A stretch of 64,000 nt of DNA from Saposhnikovia divaricata (taxonomy: Eukaryota > Streptophyta > Magnoliopsida > Apiales > Apiaceae): the NCBI GenBank assembly GCA_036435485.1, contig CM071598.1:139666148-139730147 (forward strand), given 5' to 3'. A program made the position numbers and the translations under genes. Position 1 is the stretch's first letter. Every line of letters starts with the position of its first letter. A model generated the notes under the pieces. The model was not told where the DNA came from, searched no databases, and saw only the letters and a program-made list of their open reading frames with translations. Positions 33,140 through 45,779 of the stretch are shown piece after piece.

Positions 33140-34100
33140 TCATTTTCCATCAGGCAACGCCAACACTGGGGCCGTCACCAACCTCTTCTTCAGTTCTTGG
33201 AAACTCTTCTCGCATTTTTTAGTCCATTCAAATTTCTCAATTTTACGGGTAAGTCGAGTTAACGGGGCTGCGATTTTCGCAAAATCTTGAACAAATCTTC
33301 TATAATATCCTGCCAAACCGATGAAACTCCTTACCTCTGTTGGAGTGGTTGGCCGTTCCCAGTTTGAAACTTCTTCTCTCTTGGAGGGGTCAACCAACAC
33401 TCCTTCCCTATTGATCACGTGTCCTAAGAATTGCACCTTATTTTTCCAGAACTCACACTTCGAAAATTTGGCATACAGTTGTTCTTTCCTGAGTATTTCT
33501 AAGGCTATCCTCAAATGTTCGGCGTGTTCCGCCTCTGTCTTTGAGTAGATAAGAATATCATTGATGAAAACTCACAAATTGGTCCAAATACTCCTTGAAC
33601 ACTCTATTCATTAAATCCATGAAAGCTGCTGGGGCATTGGTTAGTCCAAATGACATCACCAAGAACTCATAATTTCCATATTTGGTACGGAATGCAGTCT
33701 TTGGGATATCTTCGGGTTTAATCTTCAGTTGGTGATATCCTGTTCTCAGGTCAATCTTAGGGAAGTATTCAGCACCCTTTAACTGGTCAAACAAATCATC
33801 TATTCTGGGTAGCGGGTACTTATTCCTTATGGTTAACTTGTTCAACTCTCGATAGTCGATGCATAACCTCGTACTCCCACCCTTCTTCTTAACGAACAAT
33901 TCTGGTGCGCCCCAAGGCGACACACTAGGTCTTATCATACCATTATCCAACAATTCCTGTAACTGCTTAGCTAGCTCTTTCATTTCAACTGGGGCTAATC
34001 GGTACGGGGCCTTCGAAACCGGCACCGTCCCCGGGGCTAACTCGATAGCAAACTCAATTACCCTATCAGGTGGTAATCTGGGAAGATCTTGTGGAAACAC
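33140..34100 (-). pseudogene. Element F reverse transcriptase, catalytic mutation
   Basis: Gypsy RT motifs are seen in order on the minus strand: GMIRPSVSPWGAPELFVKKK, RLCIDYRELNKLT, FPKIDLRTGYHQLKI (motif A Asp present), FLVMSFGLTNAPAAF. A frameshift at about 33560 falls in the active-site segment, and the box that should read FIDD reads FINDILIYS, so one catalytic Asp is Asn. Thumb and connection follow (FLGHVINREGVLVDPSK, FIGLAGYYRRFV). The enzyme is dead by two independent lesions. Confidence 0.92.
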
Positions 34101-34171
34101 ATCTTCGAACTCATTAACTACCGGAATGTCTTGTATCTTGGGCGTTTCATTCTAGGTATCTATAACATAAG

Positions 34172-35956
34172 CTAAATAAGCTTCGTTCCCTTTTCGCGCC
34201 GTAACAATCTCTTGCTCTGCGCCATAGTTAGAATATTCTTGGTCTGTCGTATCCCTCGAAACACTACTTCCTTCTTTCCTGGGGTTTTCAACTTAACCTT
34301 TTTCCCTTTACAATCTATCTGAGCGTTATTGCGGGACAACCAATCCATTCCAAAAATGACATGAAATTCCCCTAGCTTAAAAGGAATCAAATCGACATAG
34401 AAAGATCGTCCTCCTATTTCTAATTTGCAACCGGGGTGAATCTGATTAAATGGAACGACTTCCTAGTTGGCTATTTTTACTTGTAAAGAATCCCTTAGCG
34501 GTTGGGTTTTAAGTTTCAATTTACTACTAAAATCCCTTGATATAAAAGACTTAGTTGCTCCGGAATCAAATAAGACACTTGCGCTAACTGAATTGAGAGA
34601 AAAGGTACATGCTATCACTTCTGTGTCCCTCACGGCATCTTGCACTGTCATGTTAAAAGTTCTAGTAGTTGGTGGCCTATTGGAGGTAGCTTTGCTTGCC
34701 CCTGATGCCGCTGACTTGTTCATTGGGCAATTCTTCCTCATGTGACCTTGCCGTCCGCACTGGAAACAAGCTGCGCCTTTGCTGGCAATGGGAGTAATCG
34801 TGGTACAATTGTTGGAATAGTGGCCCACTCGTCCACATTTGAAGCAAGTTACCATTCTCTGGTTGCACTCTCCAGAATGCCTCCTCCCGCAAGTTGTACA
34901 TACAGGTAATGGAGGTCTGGAAAGGTGGGAATGGGACACTCCTGCTTGCTGGCCGCCCTGACTCAAACTTGCACTCAAAGATGGTTTAAACCCTACGCTC
35001 CTCCCAGGTAGGGAAACTGCTCCTCGGTTAAAATTATTTGGGGGTTTTCCTCCCGCGGACCCTCCGCCCATGCTAACATACTTTCTCTTTATTCCTCCTT
35101 TCTCTCTCTCTCTCTGCATTTGATCACTTTCGGCTTCCACAATGGTTGCCTTCTGCACTAAGGTGGCATAATCAGTAATCTCTAAAACTGCCACTCGATT
35201 TTTAATCCATTGTTTCAACCCTTGTTGAAACCTGTTAGCTTTCTTTTCCTCTGTGTCCACAAATTCTGGTACAAACCTTGACAACTCGGTAAACTTGGCC
35301 TCATAGTAGGCCACTGACATATTGTTCTGCTTCAGCTCTAAAAACTTAAGTTCCGTCTGAGTTTTCATGAACCTCGGGAAATACTTTTCCAGAAATAATT
35401 GCTTGAACCTCTCCCAGGTTACTATAGCATCTGTCTCCATGTTCTTCTTAGCCTCCCACCAATAATTGGCCTCTCCTTTCAGAAGGTAAGTGGCGAAAAT
35501 AGTCTTTTGTGCCTCGTCGATGCTCAGAATCTCGAAGGACTTTTCCATTTCCTTAATCCAGGCTCTTGCCTCTACTGGGTCAGCTGATCCATGGAATTCT
35601 GGGGGCTTAAGGGACTTAAAGGCCCAGAAAGAGTTTGCCACGGTGCTGTTGTTTCCTTGGGGTAGTTGGGGGTAACGGTTCAAATTTTGCCTAAGCAGAT
35701 CCATAAACTGACCCATGGGGTCCCTATCTTGGTTCTCCCCTTCCCGTTCAACCTCAATTTCTTCTTTTTCTACTTCTTCTTCGAATTCTCTAGTGAAAAA
35801 GTTTTCGTCTGCTGTCCCATACTGGGTATCCTCTTGCTCATTATAATCCTCATCTTGCGCTTCATCATATTCGGGATTTTTCCTATGTTGATTATGACTT
35901 TTTTGATCGGTAGACTCACGGGGGTTAGCCCTAGTTCCCATCCTTCGTGGAGACAT
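34172..35956 (-). pseudogene. Element F gag-protease
   Basis: The ATG at 35956 opens a 497-codon frame. An acidic N-terminus with Arg/Glu stretches leads to the Retrotrans_gag domain (LKGEANYWWEAKKN, TWERFKQLFLEKYFPRF, about residues 155-195). Zinc-binding CTTCGRRHSGEC, CFKCGRVGHYSNNC and CFQCGRQGHMRKNC come at about residues 350-410, and the protease active site VLFDSGATKSFIS at about residue 465. A stop at 34463 cuts protease. Its second half (FHVIFGMDWLSRNNAQIDCK) is in the minus-strand frame ending at 34172. The gag part is the best preserved coding region of F. Confidence 0.93.
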
Positions 35957-36377
35957 CTTACTGAATATTTGGACAATTACACATTAGGCTAATTCATTTG
36001 TTTTAAATGATTCTTCCTTGAAAAAATCGTTACATATTTGGATTTAGGATCCCACAGTTCCACATGTCATGGCAACTTAATCGAAAGCAATACGTGCAGT
36101 AAATGTGCTAATAAAATGGTGATCGCGTCATAACAGAACTGAAATGACTGAAAGGAAACAAATATATACATAGTACTGAAAGATACATCATCTGAGTCAC
36201 ATCGACAGTTTAGGAGTACAACCATCCTAACAACATCTAGTCAAAAGTGAAATACATGGTCTATCCGTCTAGTCAGTAAAAGGGAAACTAAATACAATGA
36301 AACTATCCCATAAAAGTCGGCACTACTATGTCCGTACATGACTAGAAGACTAGACTACTACATCACTATCTCTGAAA

Positions 36378-37250
36378 TCAGTCACCAGTGGAACCCAAAG
36401 CCCTGACCCTCATCATAGCAATGCGGAAGATCTCCTCAGCATCAATCCTGGATACCATGTCATGTCCATCGGTAGGTAAAGTCTGGACCCTCATCTGGGC
36501 CCTCAGCTCAATACGTGTCACTGCCCTATGTATCTCTCGAGCTTTAGCACGCCTCCCGCCGCCCTGGCATCCCAACCTAGCAACTCTCTCAGCCGCGAGC
36601 TCCGCCCTAGACTCTGCTAACCTGGCCTCAGCCACTGCTAAATCTGTAGAAAGTTTGCTCACAATCCAGTTATGCACACATACTGGGATCCCCCCTATCG
36701 GGATGTGGGGTGAGGTAGATGGCTCTGCTAGAGGTGCGGCCTCTGCCTGCTACGGCTCAGGGGTCAGCTCCTCAAACTCCTCAGAAAATGGGCTCACAGG
36801 TAGTGGTGGTGGGGTAGGGGCTCTCTCAATAGAGAGGGGTGGCACACGAAGTCCTGAACTCCCCACAGCATCATCCACTGGCTCATCAACATCTCCCTCA
36901 GTACCCTCATCCATAGTCTGTCCAACAACAGTAGCCACAACCTGCTCAGTAGTCATATCAGTGTCCTCCTCCATCACCCTAATATCATCCATAAGTTTTG
37001 TCTCCTCCGGATCCTCCTCATTCTCTGACTCAACAACCTCAGTATCTACATCAGCCTGGACCTCCTCAGGGTCCACCTCCTCCTCAGACTCAACAATCTC
37101 TGTATCTCCATCCTCGTCACCCAGACGCTCATAATAAGGATCTTTGGTCCTAAAAAAACTCATCAGAATCAACTACCACTCTGTCCTCGGCGGCCTGAAT
37201 CGCCTCATCGTGCTGTCTCTCAAAAGCCTCTGGATCGGAGATGTCGCTCG
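36378..37250 (-). pseudogene. Element F pre-gag ORF (unknown function)
   Basis: On the minus strand, between PBS and gag, lies a frame starting SDISDPEAFERQHDEAIQAA, with ACG where an ATG would fit. It shifts in a T7 run near 37155, continues through a very acidic section (ERLGDEDGDTEIVESEEEVD), a Pro-rich section (PPLSIERAPTPPPLPVSP) and one in-frame stop near 36751. It ends with an Ala/Arg-rich helical part (DLAVAEARLAESRAELAAER) and stops at 36378. I do not recognise a family. Element G has a homologous start at the same place (54770-54562), so the ORF probably belonged to the ancestor of both. Confidence 0.6.
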
Positions 37251-37393
37251 TCTACACAAGACGAACTATGTTACTATCATGATACTTAAAAATTTCCCCT
37301 AAGGGTTTTAGGTGAACTTGGCAAGAGTTCTTATTATCTTAGTGAATTTATTATTATATAACGTCGTATCATCTCTTGGGATATATAACTCTC

Positions 37394-37405
37394 GTTCTGA
37401 TACCA
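37394..37405 (-). other. Primer-binding site of element F
   Basis: TGGTATCAGAAC on the minus strand lies four bases after the 5' LTR end. It is the iMet-type site with one change from the TGGTATCAGAGC seen in element G. Confidence 0.8.
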
Positions 37406-37409
37406 TTTT

Positions 37410-40400
37410 TGTAACACCCCAAGATTCGGGGTCAGGGATCGGGTCGTTACGGTCTCCATTCCCATAAATAACACTCGACTTGACTCCAAAATAAATAAGT
37501 AGCATGCTGTGAACCCGCAATAATATCCACTCACACACAAAATAGTTATATTCCCAGAGATGAAATTGAAATAAGTATGCTAATTATAGAATCCACGAAT
37601 AAAAGTTATTACAATCCAAAAAGGGTAACAACATAAGTTTAAAAGTTCTTGCCGTTGATTATGATTAATTATACATATAATTAAGCTGGTAAACCAAAAG
37701 CTGCCTATCTATGCTACCTCAGCAATGGCAGCAATGATATCATCGGGTAGTCCTCGAGCTGGGGTAACCTGCTTACGCCGAGTGCGCCTTACGTGGGCCA
37801 TCAGTCCTAGCTGTTGTTGTGACATAATAAATAATCAAGGGTGAGCAATAGCCCACCAACAATAATATAACTGAACAGTGATGATATATAATAGTTCAAA
37901 TATCAATGATACCATATGCCATGCATTAACGAAGATAATGCCAGTATAATGTAAACGATGAAGTTACTCGGTAACTCAACATATATAATCCGTGAAAATA
38001 TCTGCTATGTCAAAGATAAGCAAGATATTATCATTTATCATAAAAGAGGAACTTGCAGGAAAAAAATATTGCAATTCCAGTTTCAAACACTTTTCAACCC
38101 TGCCAACAATGATAATGTTGCAGAAAATTTCCAACTCTGAGAAAATGAACTAATCCTGGAGCATTGACGCGCCAGAAGACATAACATTTACGATGATCAG
38201 TTGCATGTTATGCTCCCCACTTTTGTTCTCTACATGTAGAAGGAAGCACCGACGGATTTACTTGTCTACCGCCCTCTGGAACCCCCCGGCCAACAGTTGG
38301 GCCATTGCTGGACCGGTGCCACTCGGCCACTTACGCGGCTCCTAGTTCAAATAACATCCACGACTCTGAAATGTAAAGTTCATCCCCCTTTCCCCAAGTA
38401 TAATACTTGTTGATAAGACTCCAAAAAGTAGTCGTATCTTGTTGGAAAGGAAAATTCACCAATATTTCCCAAGCTACTGCTTGTTAATGGATACCAACTT
38501 GTTCCAACAATCTTACCCCTCGAATGATGAGAAGGTACACAAAGATTCAATAAGCAATTAGCAACCAAGTTGCGAGTGAAAAGACTAATTTCGAAGGATT
38601 TATGACCAGGAAGTCATCAAGATAAATAACATTTCTCAAGTAAGGTTCCCTTATAATTTGAAAATTAGATTTGAATGAAGAATGGAATTTTGAGAACTTT
38701 TCTTGATACAAGTACTAATAATAAGACTCCAAAATAATTTACATAATTTTCAAAGGTCGAAGATAATATTTGAATGAAGTAAATCATTTTTGAAACGAGT
38801 TAGAAGAATTAAATAAATATTCCTAAGAGTATTTATTAAGTAAAAAAAATATTGAAGGAATAATCTTAATATAAAATATCACTCGGAATAATCCTCGAAT
38901 AAATATTCACAAATAATATTCATTAAATAATTAATGAATATTTAAATTAATAATACTTATCAAATAAATAAAACTCGAATGAATATTCGAAATAATATTT
39001 AGATAATGATCAGATGAATATTTGAAATAATATTCAATAAATAAATAATGAATAAATTCCAAAGGAATAATCGAGATAATATTCGATAAATGAATCAACT
39101 TTAAATGAATATTAGAAATAATATTCATTGACTACATAAAGTTCGAATGAATATTTGAAATAATATTTATTGAATCAATAAGGGAGAAATATTAACTTAA
39201 ATATTCCCTCCGGAATAATCAAGATATATCAAGAAATACTGACTCCCGGTCTATATTCAAAGAATGAGACTCAAATGCCCTTTCCTAAGGGTCTTAGCAA
39301 TATCCAGCTTATAACCGATACGTTATCTATCTAGCTTATAAGCTAACAATAAATCAGGGAACAATGATCACAATATAACTTGAAAGTAGGCATGCATGCA
39401 ATGGCATATGTATAACAACAATCATATATATAATATCACAACAACAGTTCCAAGTATTGGAAACTTGCCTGGTAGTCGGGTGTGGGTAAAGGTAGTGTGT
39501 CCTCGTTCCGCACAGTGATCTATAAACAAACAGTATATTCGAGATTAATCATTAACGCTTTTCAAAAGGCTAAGTATAAATTTAACTTAGGTCGAAACAC
39601 GTTTTCAAGTTATCTCGTTATGCACCCTTTAGTGTAACTCTTTCTATCACCGATATGATCCGACATTTGTTCGTTATTAAGACAGGTCATCATACTTACA
39701 CTTGGTATATACTTAAGTCGTATTAGTTCTAAGGTCGGTCGTTTACGAACCAAGATTATACCTTGAGTTTTATCGCCCGTTTTCTAAGTGATTAACTAAT
39801 TGTGCTTTTTTTAGGGGTTCGTTTGCACTTAACCTCGATTCAAACATTTTTATAAAATCGAAAAACGATCTTTTTAACATGAGGTCTTCTCTCACACCTT
39901 CCTTATGATCCCTAATATTTAATTACCAAGATTCGTCACTAAATTACTCAAGTTAAGGGGGTTCAATTTCAATTACGATTTTGCATTTATGGTTTCGAAC
40001 CACTTTTAGTAAATCGGCCATAATTCCTAAACCGTAAGTCTGTTTTCTTCGATTCTTGCGCCAAAACGATCTATGACTCGAGATCTACAAGGGTATGTCA
40101 TAAACTTATCAAGATCAGAAACTATTACCAATTGTTAAACACGAATTTTAAGGATTAACGAAATTTCGGCATTACGACGGCTATAAATCGAACGTTTCCA
40201 AAAATCTTTTCAACACAACCAAGCCACACCGGGCATCCATACAACTTATACACATGTTATTCCTCTCAACAAGTCCAAGAATATCATGCTTCACTACCAT
40301 ATGCATCATATTACTTAAATCACTAAACCACTAACTAATCATGCTTATAACATCACCATAATCATAACTTAAGTTAAAATCCATCAAGAACATGCATAAT

Positions 40401-41699
40401 CTCAAAGTAAGATATAGGGTTCTTAAGGATTATACCTTCCTTGGAGAGTACTAAGACCTTACTAAGCCTTGATTTGTCCTTGGGTGTGCTTAAGCTTGCT
40501 TAGATCAACCAAAGAATCAAGAAAAACAAGATTAGTTCATGAAGATCACTATTCATCATCACCTTGAATGATTTATTTGAAAATTGTAAAAGCTGTATTT
40601 GAAGCTAAGATTTCTAGGAGATTACTTTTATGATAAAACTCACCATAAAAATTTGGAGATCAAATGATGGTTGGAGCTTGGATTTTGATCCTTGAATTTT
40701 AGTGAAGGCTGAATGGAATGGAAAAGGGAGAGAGTTGGTGTTTGCTTTGTTCTCTTGATATTATCTCATCTAATGTCATCTCATGTGAATTATTGTGATA
40801 ATATCTTGTGTAAAGTAGCTTTATTAAAGTTTCTATGTCATGGATGATGTCTTTGGAGTGGTCAAGTGTTGTATTTGTGTGGTTGGATGAGAAGTATAAG
40901 CTAAGTAAGTGGTTTAATCTCTAAGTATGTTGGTTACTCATGTAACTACATGGTTGCTAGATATTTTCTACTTGCACATGTATGCATCTTGCTTTCATGC
41001 TTGCGCTTTTGTCCGGTTATTGCTCAATTTCATTGATCGTTCGGAGGAATATCTCAATCGTTTCTAGTTAAGGTTTTACCGGAAACCTTCGTAATAATAA
41101 TACTTCCATTCTCATTTCTCCTTTATAATTCTTGCATTTAAATTCCTTGAATCCTCTTAATAAATCCTTAAGTTTTTCAGTGTCCAGGGAAATCTCGGGG
41201 AAAATAAAAGTGCTATTTTTCAGAATTCGATAACTTTTACATACACTCCTTTTCCCCCTTGGATCATTAATACGAACTCAGAAATCCGTTCCGGGTACTT
41301 CTATATAGTGTCGTCTAATAATATTTCTATTTATACCAAAAACACCATTCATCACTTATTCTCTCTTTTCCTTATAATTAGAAAAAAAATGTCCTTGCAC
41401 TTTCCCGAGCGTTCCTTAACCCTTTTACGGAACCACTGGACTAATAACAGATATCGATTTGGATGACATGAGAATAACTCTCCTATTTGGAATTAACATA
41501 TCTTACTTATCCAGGAGATAGATTATTCTTATCTAAGTTGTCAACCAATAGCATTCTTAAGACATATGAACATTTGAATCCAAATCCATTCCTTTTTCAT
41601 TCATCAGAACAATTGTTACATCATAGTTGTAACCACTATTCCTATTTACATTAGTACGTAATCAAAGTTTTAATTCTATCAAAAATCTGGGTTCTTACA
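37410..41699 (-). repeat. 5' LTR of element F
   Basis: 4,290 bp between TGTAACACCCC and GGGTTCTTACA in + reading, with TSD AAAAT following. It is collinear with 26909-31202 but carries scattered substitutions and small indels (for example ACACCCCAAGATTCGG against ACACCCCCAGATCCGG), so F is not a very recent insertion. Confidence 0.95.
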
Positions 41700-41704
41700 A
41701 AAAT

Positions 41705-42428
41705 ATTCTAAGCCTGTTGTTTCTAAATATAGTAAGAAAGGATCCAATCTAAGATGGGTCCCAAAAATTTCTAACTAGTTACTTTTTGTTTGCAGGGCAC
41801 AGGAAAGAAGCATTCAATTATCTTGGACAGTGGATGCTCTGGACATATGACTGGAAAGAAGTCCCTGCTTACAAAGTTTGAGAGGAAAGCTGGCCCAGTA
41901 ATATCTTTTGGAGATGGCAACAAAGGAGAAACTCTGGGATATTGCTCAATTGTTTTGGGGAATGTCATCATAGAAAACGTAGCACTGGTTGAAGGCTTAA
42001 AACACACACTTTTAAGCATAAGTCAACTGGGTGATAATGGTTACCGATCAATCTTTGACAATGAATGATGTAAAATCTTGAATATGAAGAATGGAGACAT
42101 TGTTCTAACTGGTCAGAGACATGGTAACATTTATGAAGCCAGCTTGAGTGACACATCTAAAGGAATTGTCAGATGTCTTTACAGCAAGGCATCAAATGAT
42201 GAAAGCTGGAATTGGCACAAGAAGCTATCACATCTTAACTTCAAGAAACTTAATCAACTTGTTAAGCACAATCTTGTGAGAGGCCTACTTCAGGCAAATT
42301 ATGTGCAAGATGGACTTTGTGATGCTTGTCAGCTTGGAAAACAAAGAAGAACCACTTTCAAGAGCAAGACTGAAAATTCAATTACTGAACCATTTTACAT
42401 GCTGCATCTTGATCTATTTGGTCCATAA
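41705..42428 (+). pseudogene. Element D protease and GAG-pre-integrase
   Basis: After element F, D resumes with RWVPKIS, a stop, then the protease start HSIILDSGCSGHMTG (active site DSG intact). GLKHTLLSISQLGDNG follows, then a stop at 42066. The same frame continues with the integrase zinc region WHKKLSHLNFKKLNQL then LCDACQLGKQRRTTF, and ends at DLFGP where a 1-base indel near 42426 shifts the frame. Protease cleaves the polyprotein; the zinc region precedes the integrase core. Confidence 0.9.
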
Positions 42429-42433
42429 ACATT

Positions 42434-43378
42434 ATGTCTATCAGCAAGAAAATATTTGCTCTAGTTATAGTGGATGATTACACAAGGTTCACATGGGTAT
42501 TCTTTCTACATAAAAAGGATGAAGCTCCTCAGCAAATCATTGAACTTGTCAAGAATATTCAGAATAGCTCTGAGTACAAAGTTAAAGTACTTAGGAGTGA
42601 CAATGGTACAAAATTCAAGAATTCTACAATGGAGGAGTATTGTGCAGACAATGGAATCACTCAACAGTTTTCTGCACCTGGAACACCTCAGCAGAATGGT
42701 GTAGTAGAAAGAAAGAACAGAACTCTCATAGAGGCAGCAAGAACCATGCTTGCAGATGAAAAGCTTCCAACTTATTTCTGGGCAGAAGCTATCAACACTA
42801 CATGTTTTACTCAAAATTGCACCATGATAAATAGTTATGGAAAGACTCCCTATGAGATGATCAAAGGAAAGAAACCAAGTGTGAAATACTTTCACATCTT
42901 TGGATGCAAATGCTATGTCCTGAAAGTTCATCCAGAACAACTTGGAAAGTTTGAAGCCAAATCGGATGAAGCAATCTTTCTAGGATATTCAGCATCAAAG
43001 GCCTTCAAATTTTATAATCTCAGAACTCACATTGTTATGGAATCAATTCATGTTGCATTTGATGACAAGAAGTTTGGAATTTTGCAAACTGATGAAAGCC
43101 ATGACAAATTGGAATTTGAAAATCTTAAGGATTCTGAGATTCTCTCCACTGATGATGAAGGTTCTCCAGAAGAAATCTCTATTGCTTCTCAAAGGAATGC
43201 TACTGTTGAGGGGGAGCAATTTAATCAAGGAGAACAAAGTACTAGTCAGGAGCAGACTAGTCATTCAGATTCTACTCCATCAGGAACTAATCCTTCAGAG
43301 ACTAATGAAGGTAGATCAGAAACTAGCAGCAGTATGGATTCTACTTATTCTACTGATCAAGGGGGGGCTTTTGAATGA
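42434..43378 (+). pseudogene. Element D integrase core
   Basis: The frame encodes the copia integrase core with VIVDDYTRFTWVFFL, LRSDNGTKFKN and PQQNGVVERKNRTL. The DDE residues are present, though the first Asp (in DLFGP) lies in the preceding frame. GKKPSVKYFHIFGCKCYV and FLGYSASKAFKFYNLRTH follow. The C-terminal Ser/Glu-rich linker ends at an in-frame TGA (43376-43378), after which the same frame leads into RT. A PQQNGV... block of this kind is typical of SIRE/Maximus elements. Confidence 0.92.
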
Positions 43379-44469
43379 AATGAACACTCTTCTACGAGAG
43401 ATACTACTAACATAGGGGGAGAGTCTAGCAGGAGTAATCTACCACCTGTTAGAAAATGGACAAGGGATCATACTGAAGATTTGATTATTGGTGATCCAAA
43501 TAGTGGTGTTCAAACTAGAAGATCAATTAAAAATGAATGCTTGTACAGTTGTTTTCTCTCAAAGAATGAACCTAAGAAGGTTGAAGAAGCCTTACAAGAT
43601 CCTGATTGGGTAATTGCAATGCAGGAAGAATTAAATAAGTTTGAGAGGAACAAAGTCTGGAAACTGGTACCAAGACCTAAAGATAGATCTATTGTTGGTG
43701 CAAAATGGGTTTTCAGAAACAAGCTAGATGAATCTGGTATGATTGTAAGAAACAAAGCAAGACTGGTGGCGAAGGGTTATTCTCAGGAAGAAGGAATTGA
43801 CTATGATGAAACCTTTGCCCCTGTAGCAAGATTGGAAGCAATCAAGATGTTTCTTGCATTTGCAGCTCATTCAAAATTCAAGGTATACCAGATGGATGTA
43901 AAGAGTACTTTTCTAAATGACAAGCTTGACGAGGAAGTGTATGTGGAGCAACCACCTGGTTTTGTTGATTCAAAATTTCCAAATCATGTCTACAAACTTG
44001 ACAAGGCACTCTATTGACTAAAGCAGGCACCAAGAGCATGGTATGAGACTTTGTCTAAATTTCTTATTGAAAATGGCTTCACAAGAGGTACAATTGGCAA
44101 AACTCTATTCTTTAGAAAGATTAAAGGTGAATTGCTTTTAGTTCAAGTTTATGTTGATGACATCATATTTGGTTCTACAAATGTAAAGTTGTGTGCTAAG
44201 TTTAGCAAGCTTATGCAGTCTAAGTATCAGATGAGCATGATGGGTGAACTAAATTATTTTCTAGGCTTGCAGGTCAAACAGGCTGAGACTGGTATTTTCA
44301 TTAATCAGTCAAAGTATATCAAAGATCTTTTAAAAAGATTTGACTTTCAAGACTGTGCAGTTGCAAAAACACCCATGGCAACAGCCATTAAGCTAGACTC
44401 TGATCCTAAGGGAAAGAGTGTTGATAACACTAGCTATAGAGGCATGATAGGTTCACTATTGTACTTAAC
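43379..44469 (+). pseudogene. Element D reverse transcriptase, first part
   Basis: In the integrase frame: EALQDPDWVIAMQEELNKFE, LVAKGYSQEEGIDYDETFAP, VYQMDVKSTFLNDKLDEEVY (motif A), a TGA in place of the Gly codon of LYGLKQAP (44015-44017), VQVYVDDIIFGSTN (YVDD box) and MMGELNYFLGLQVKQ. It stops at IGSLLYLT, where element G is inserted (TSD TTAAC, 44465-44469). Catalytic Asp residues are intact; only the stop and the insertion disable it. Confidence 0.93.
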
Positions 44470-45779
44470 TGTAACACCCCCAGATCCGGGGTCCGGGATC
44501 CGGTGGTTACGGTTTCCAATTCTGTCCACAACAATTGAACTTTCCTTAACATAAAATAAATTACGTCTCTATGACCCAACACCACAATATAAAACACACC
44601 CGTTATAGTCCCAGAGATGAAATCAGAGTAACAATCAAATTTTTAATAATCACATTATGAGTTCTTACAATCCAAAAGAATTTCAATATAAATACATACT
44701 CTTTGCCATCCATTTACATAAGTCATACTGGACCATATTCTTGGTACTGAAAGAATAAATATATCCTACCAATAGCTTCTTCTTCAGCTCTGGTAGTCTC
44801 ATCGTCCTCGCCCGCGTCGAGTGCGCCTTGTGCGAGTCATCTGGTCTAGCTGTTGTTGTGATATAATAATAAAGCAAGGGTGAGCAATAGCCCACCAACA
44901 ATAATATATAACTGAACGATAATATATAACAGTTCAAAAGTATCTTTTAAACCATATGCCATGCATTTACGGAAATAATGCCAGTATAATATGAACGATG
45001 AAATTACAAGGTAACTTAAAGTATTTGTTTGTAGAAATATCTGCTACATCAAAAGTAAGCGTGATATTCTCATTGTCATTAAAAAGAGGAACTTGCATGA
45101 AAAGATTGCAATTCCAGTTATGAACACTTTTCCAGCTCTGCCAACAGTAATCATGTTGCAGGAAATAAATAAGTTTGGATGATGAACCAATGATGGAGTA
45201 TTCACCGCGCCCGCTGTTCCAATCTTGATGATCAGTCGAGATCGTACAGCTCAATTTAGATTTACTACCGGTAGAAGGAAGAACTGACGGCTTTACTTGT
45301 CTACCGCCTTACTAGCTCTCCCCGGCCAACGGTTGGGCCAAATGGGATGGACCGGCGCTACTCGGCCTCTTACGTGACTCCTAGTTCGAATATAATTCAT
45401 GACTCTGAATGTAACGTTCGTCCCCCTTTCCCCAAGTATAATACTTGTTGATAAGACTCCACAAAGTAGTCGTATCTAGTTGGGAAGGAAAATTTCACCA
45501 ATAACTTCCAAGCTATTGCTTGGTAACGAATATCAACTTGTTCCAACAATCTTACCCGTCAAAAGATGAAAAGGTACACAATGACTTAATAAGCCAATAG
45601 CACCCGAGTTGATAGTGAAGAGAATACTTTATTGACCGGGAAGTCGACCAGATAAATAACATTTTCCAAGTAAGGTTCCCTTATTATTAGGGAGATAGAC
45701 TCAAAGAAGAATGATGTCTGAGAACCTTTCTTGATATAAGATTAATAATAATATGACTCTGAAATATTTTTCCGTAATA

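Larger units (their letters stand above)
26909..41699 (-). mobile_element. Element F: Tekay/Del-type chromovirus (gypsy) with 4.3-kb LTRs
   Basis: The 14.8-kb element is bounded by TGTAACACCCC and GGGTTCTTACA, with 5-bp TSDs AAAAT (26904-26908 and 41700-41704), inside element D between gag and protease. In minus orientation the order is 5' LTR, tRNA-iMet PBS, pre-gag ORF, gag-protease, RT, RNase H, integrase with chromodomain, polypurine tract and 3' LTR. Giant LTRs and a C-terminal chromodomain fit the Tekay/Del lineage. The LTRs differ by scattered substitutions and small indels, and pol has many breaks. Confidence 0.95.

Noticed and set aside
36388..37134. 248-codon + strand frame, Ser-rich
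   Set aside because: It is the complement of the acidic pre-gag ORF of element F; the Ser-rich composition is what Glu/Asp codons give on the opposite strand.
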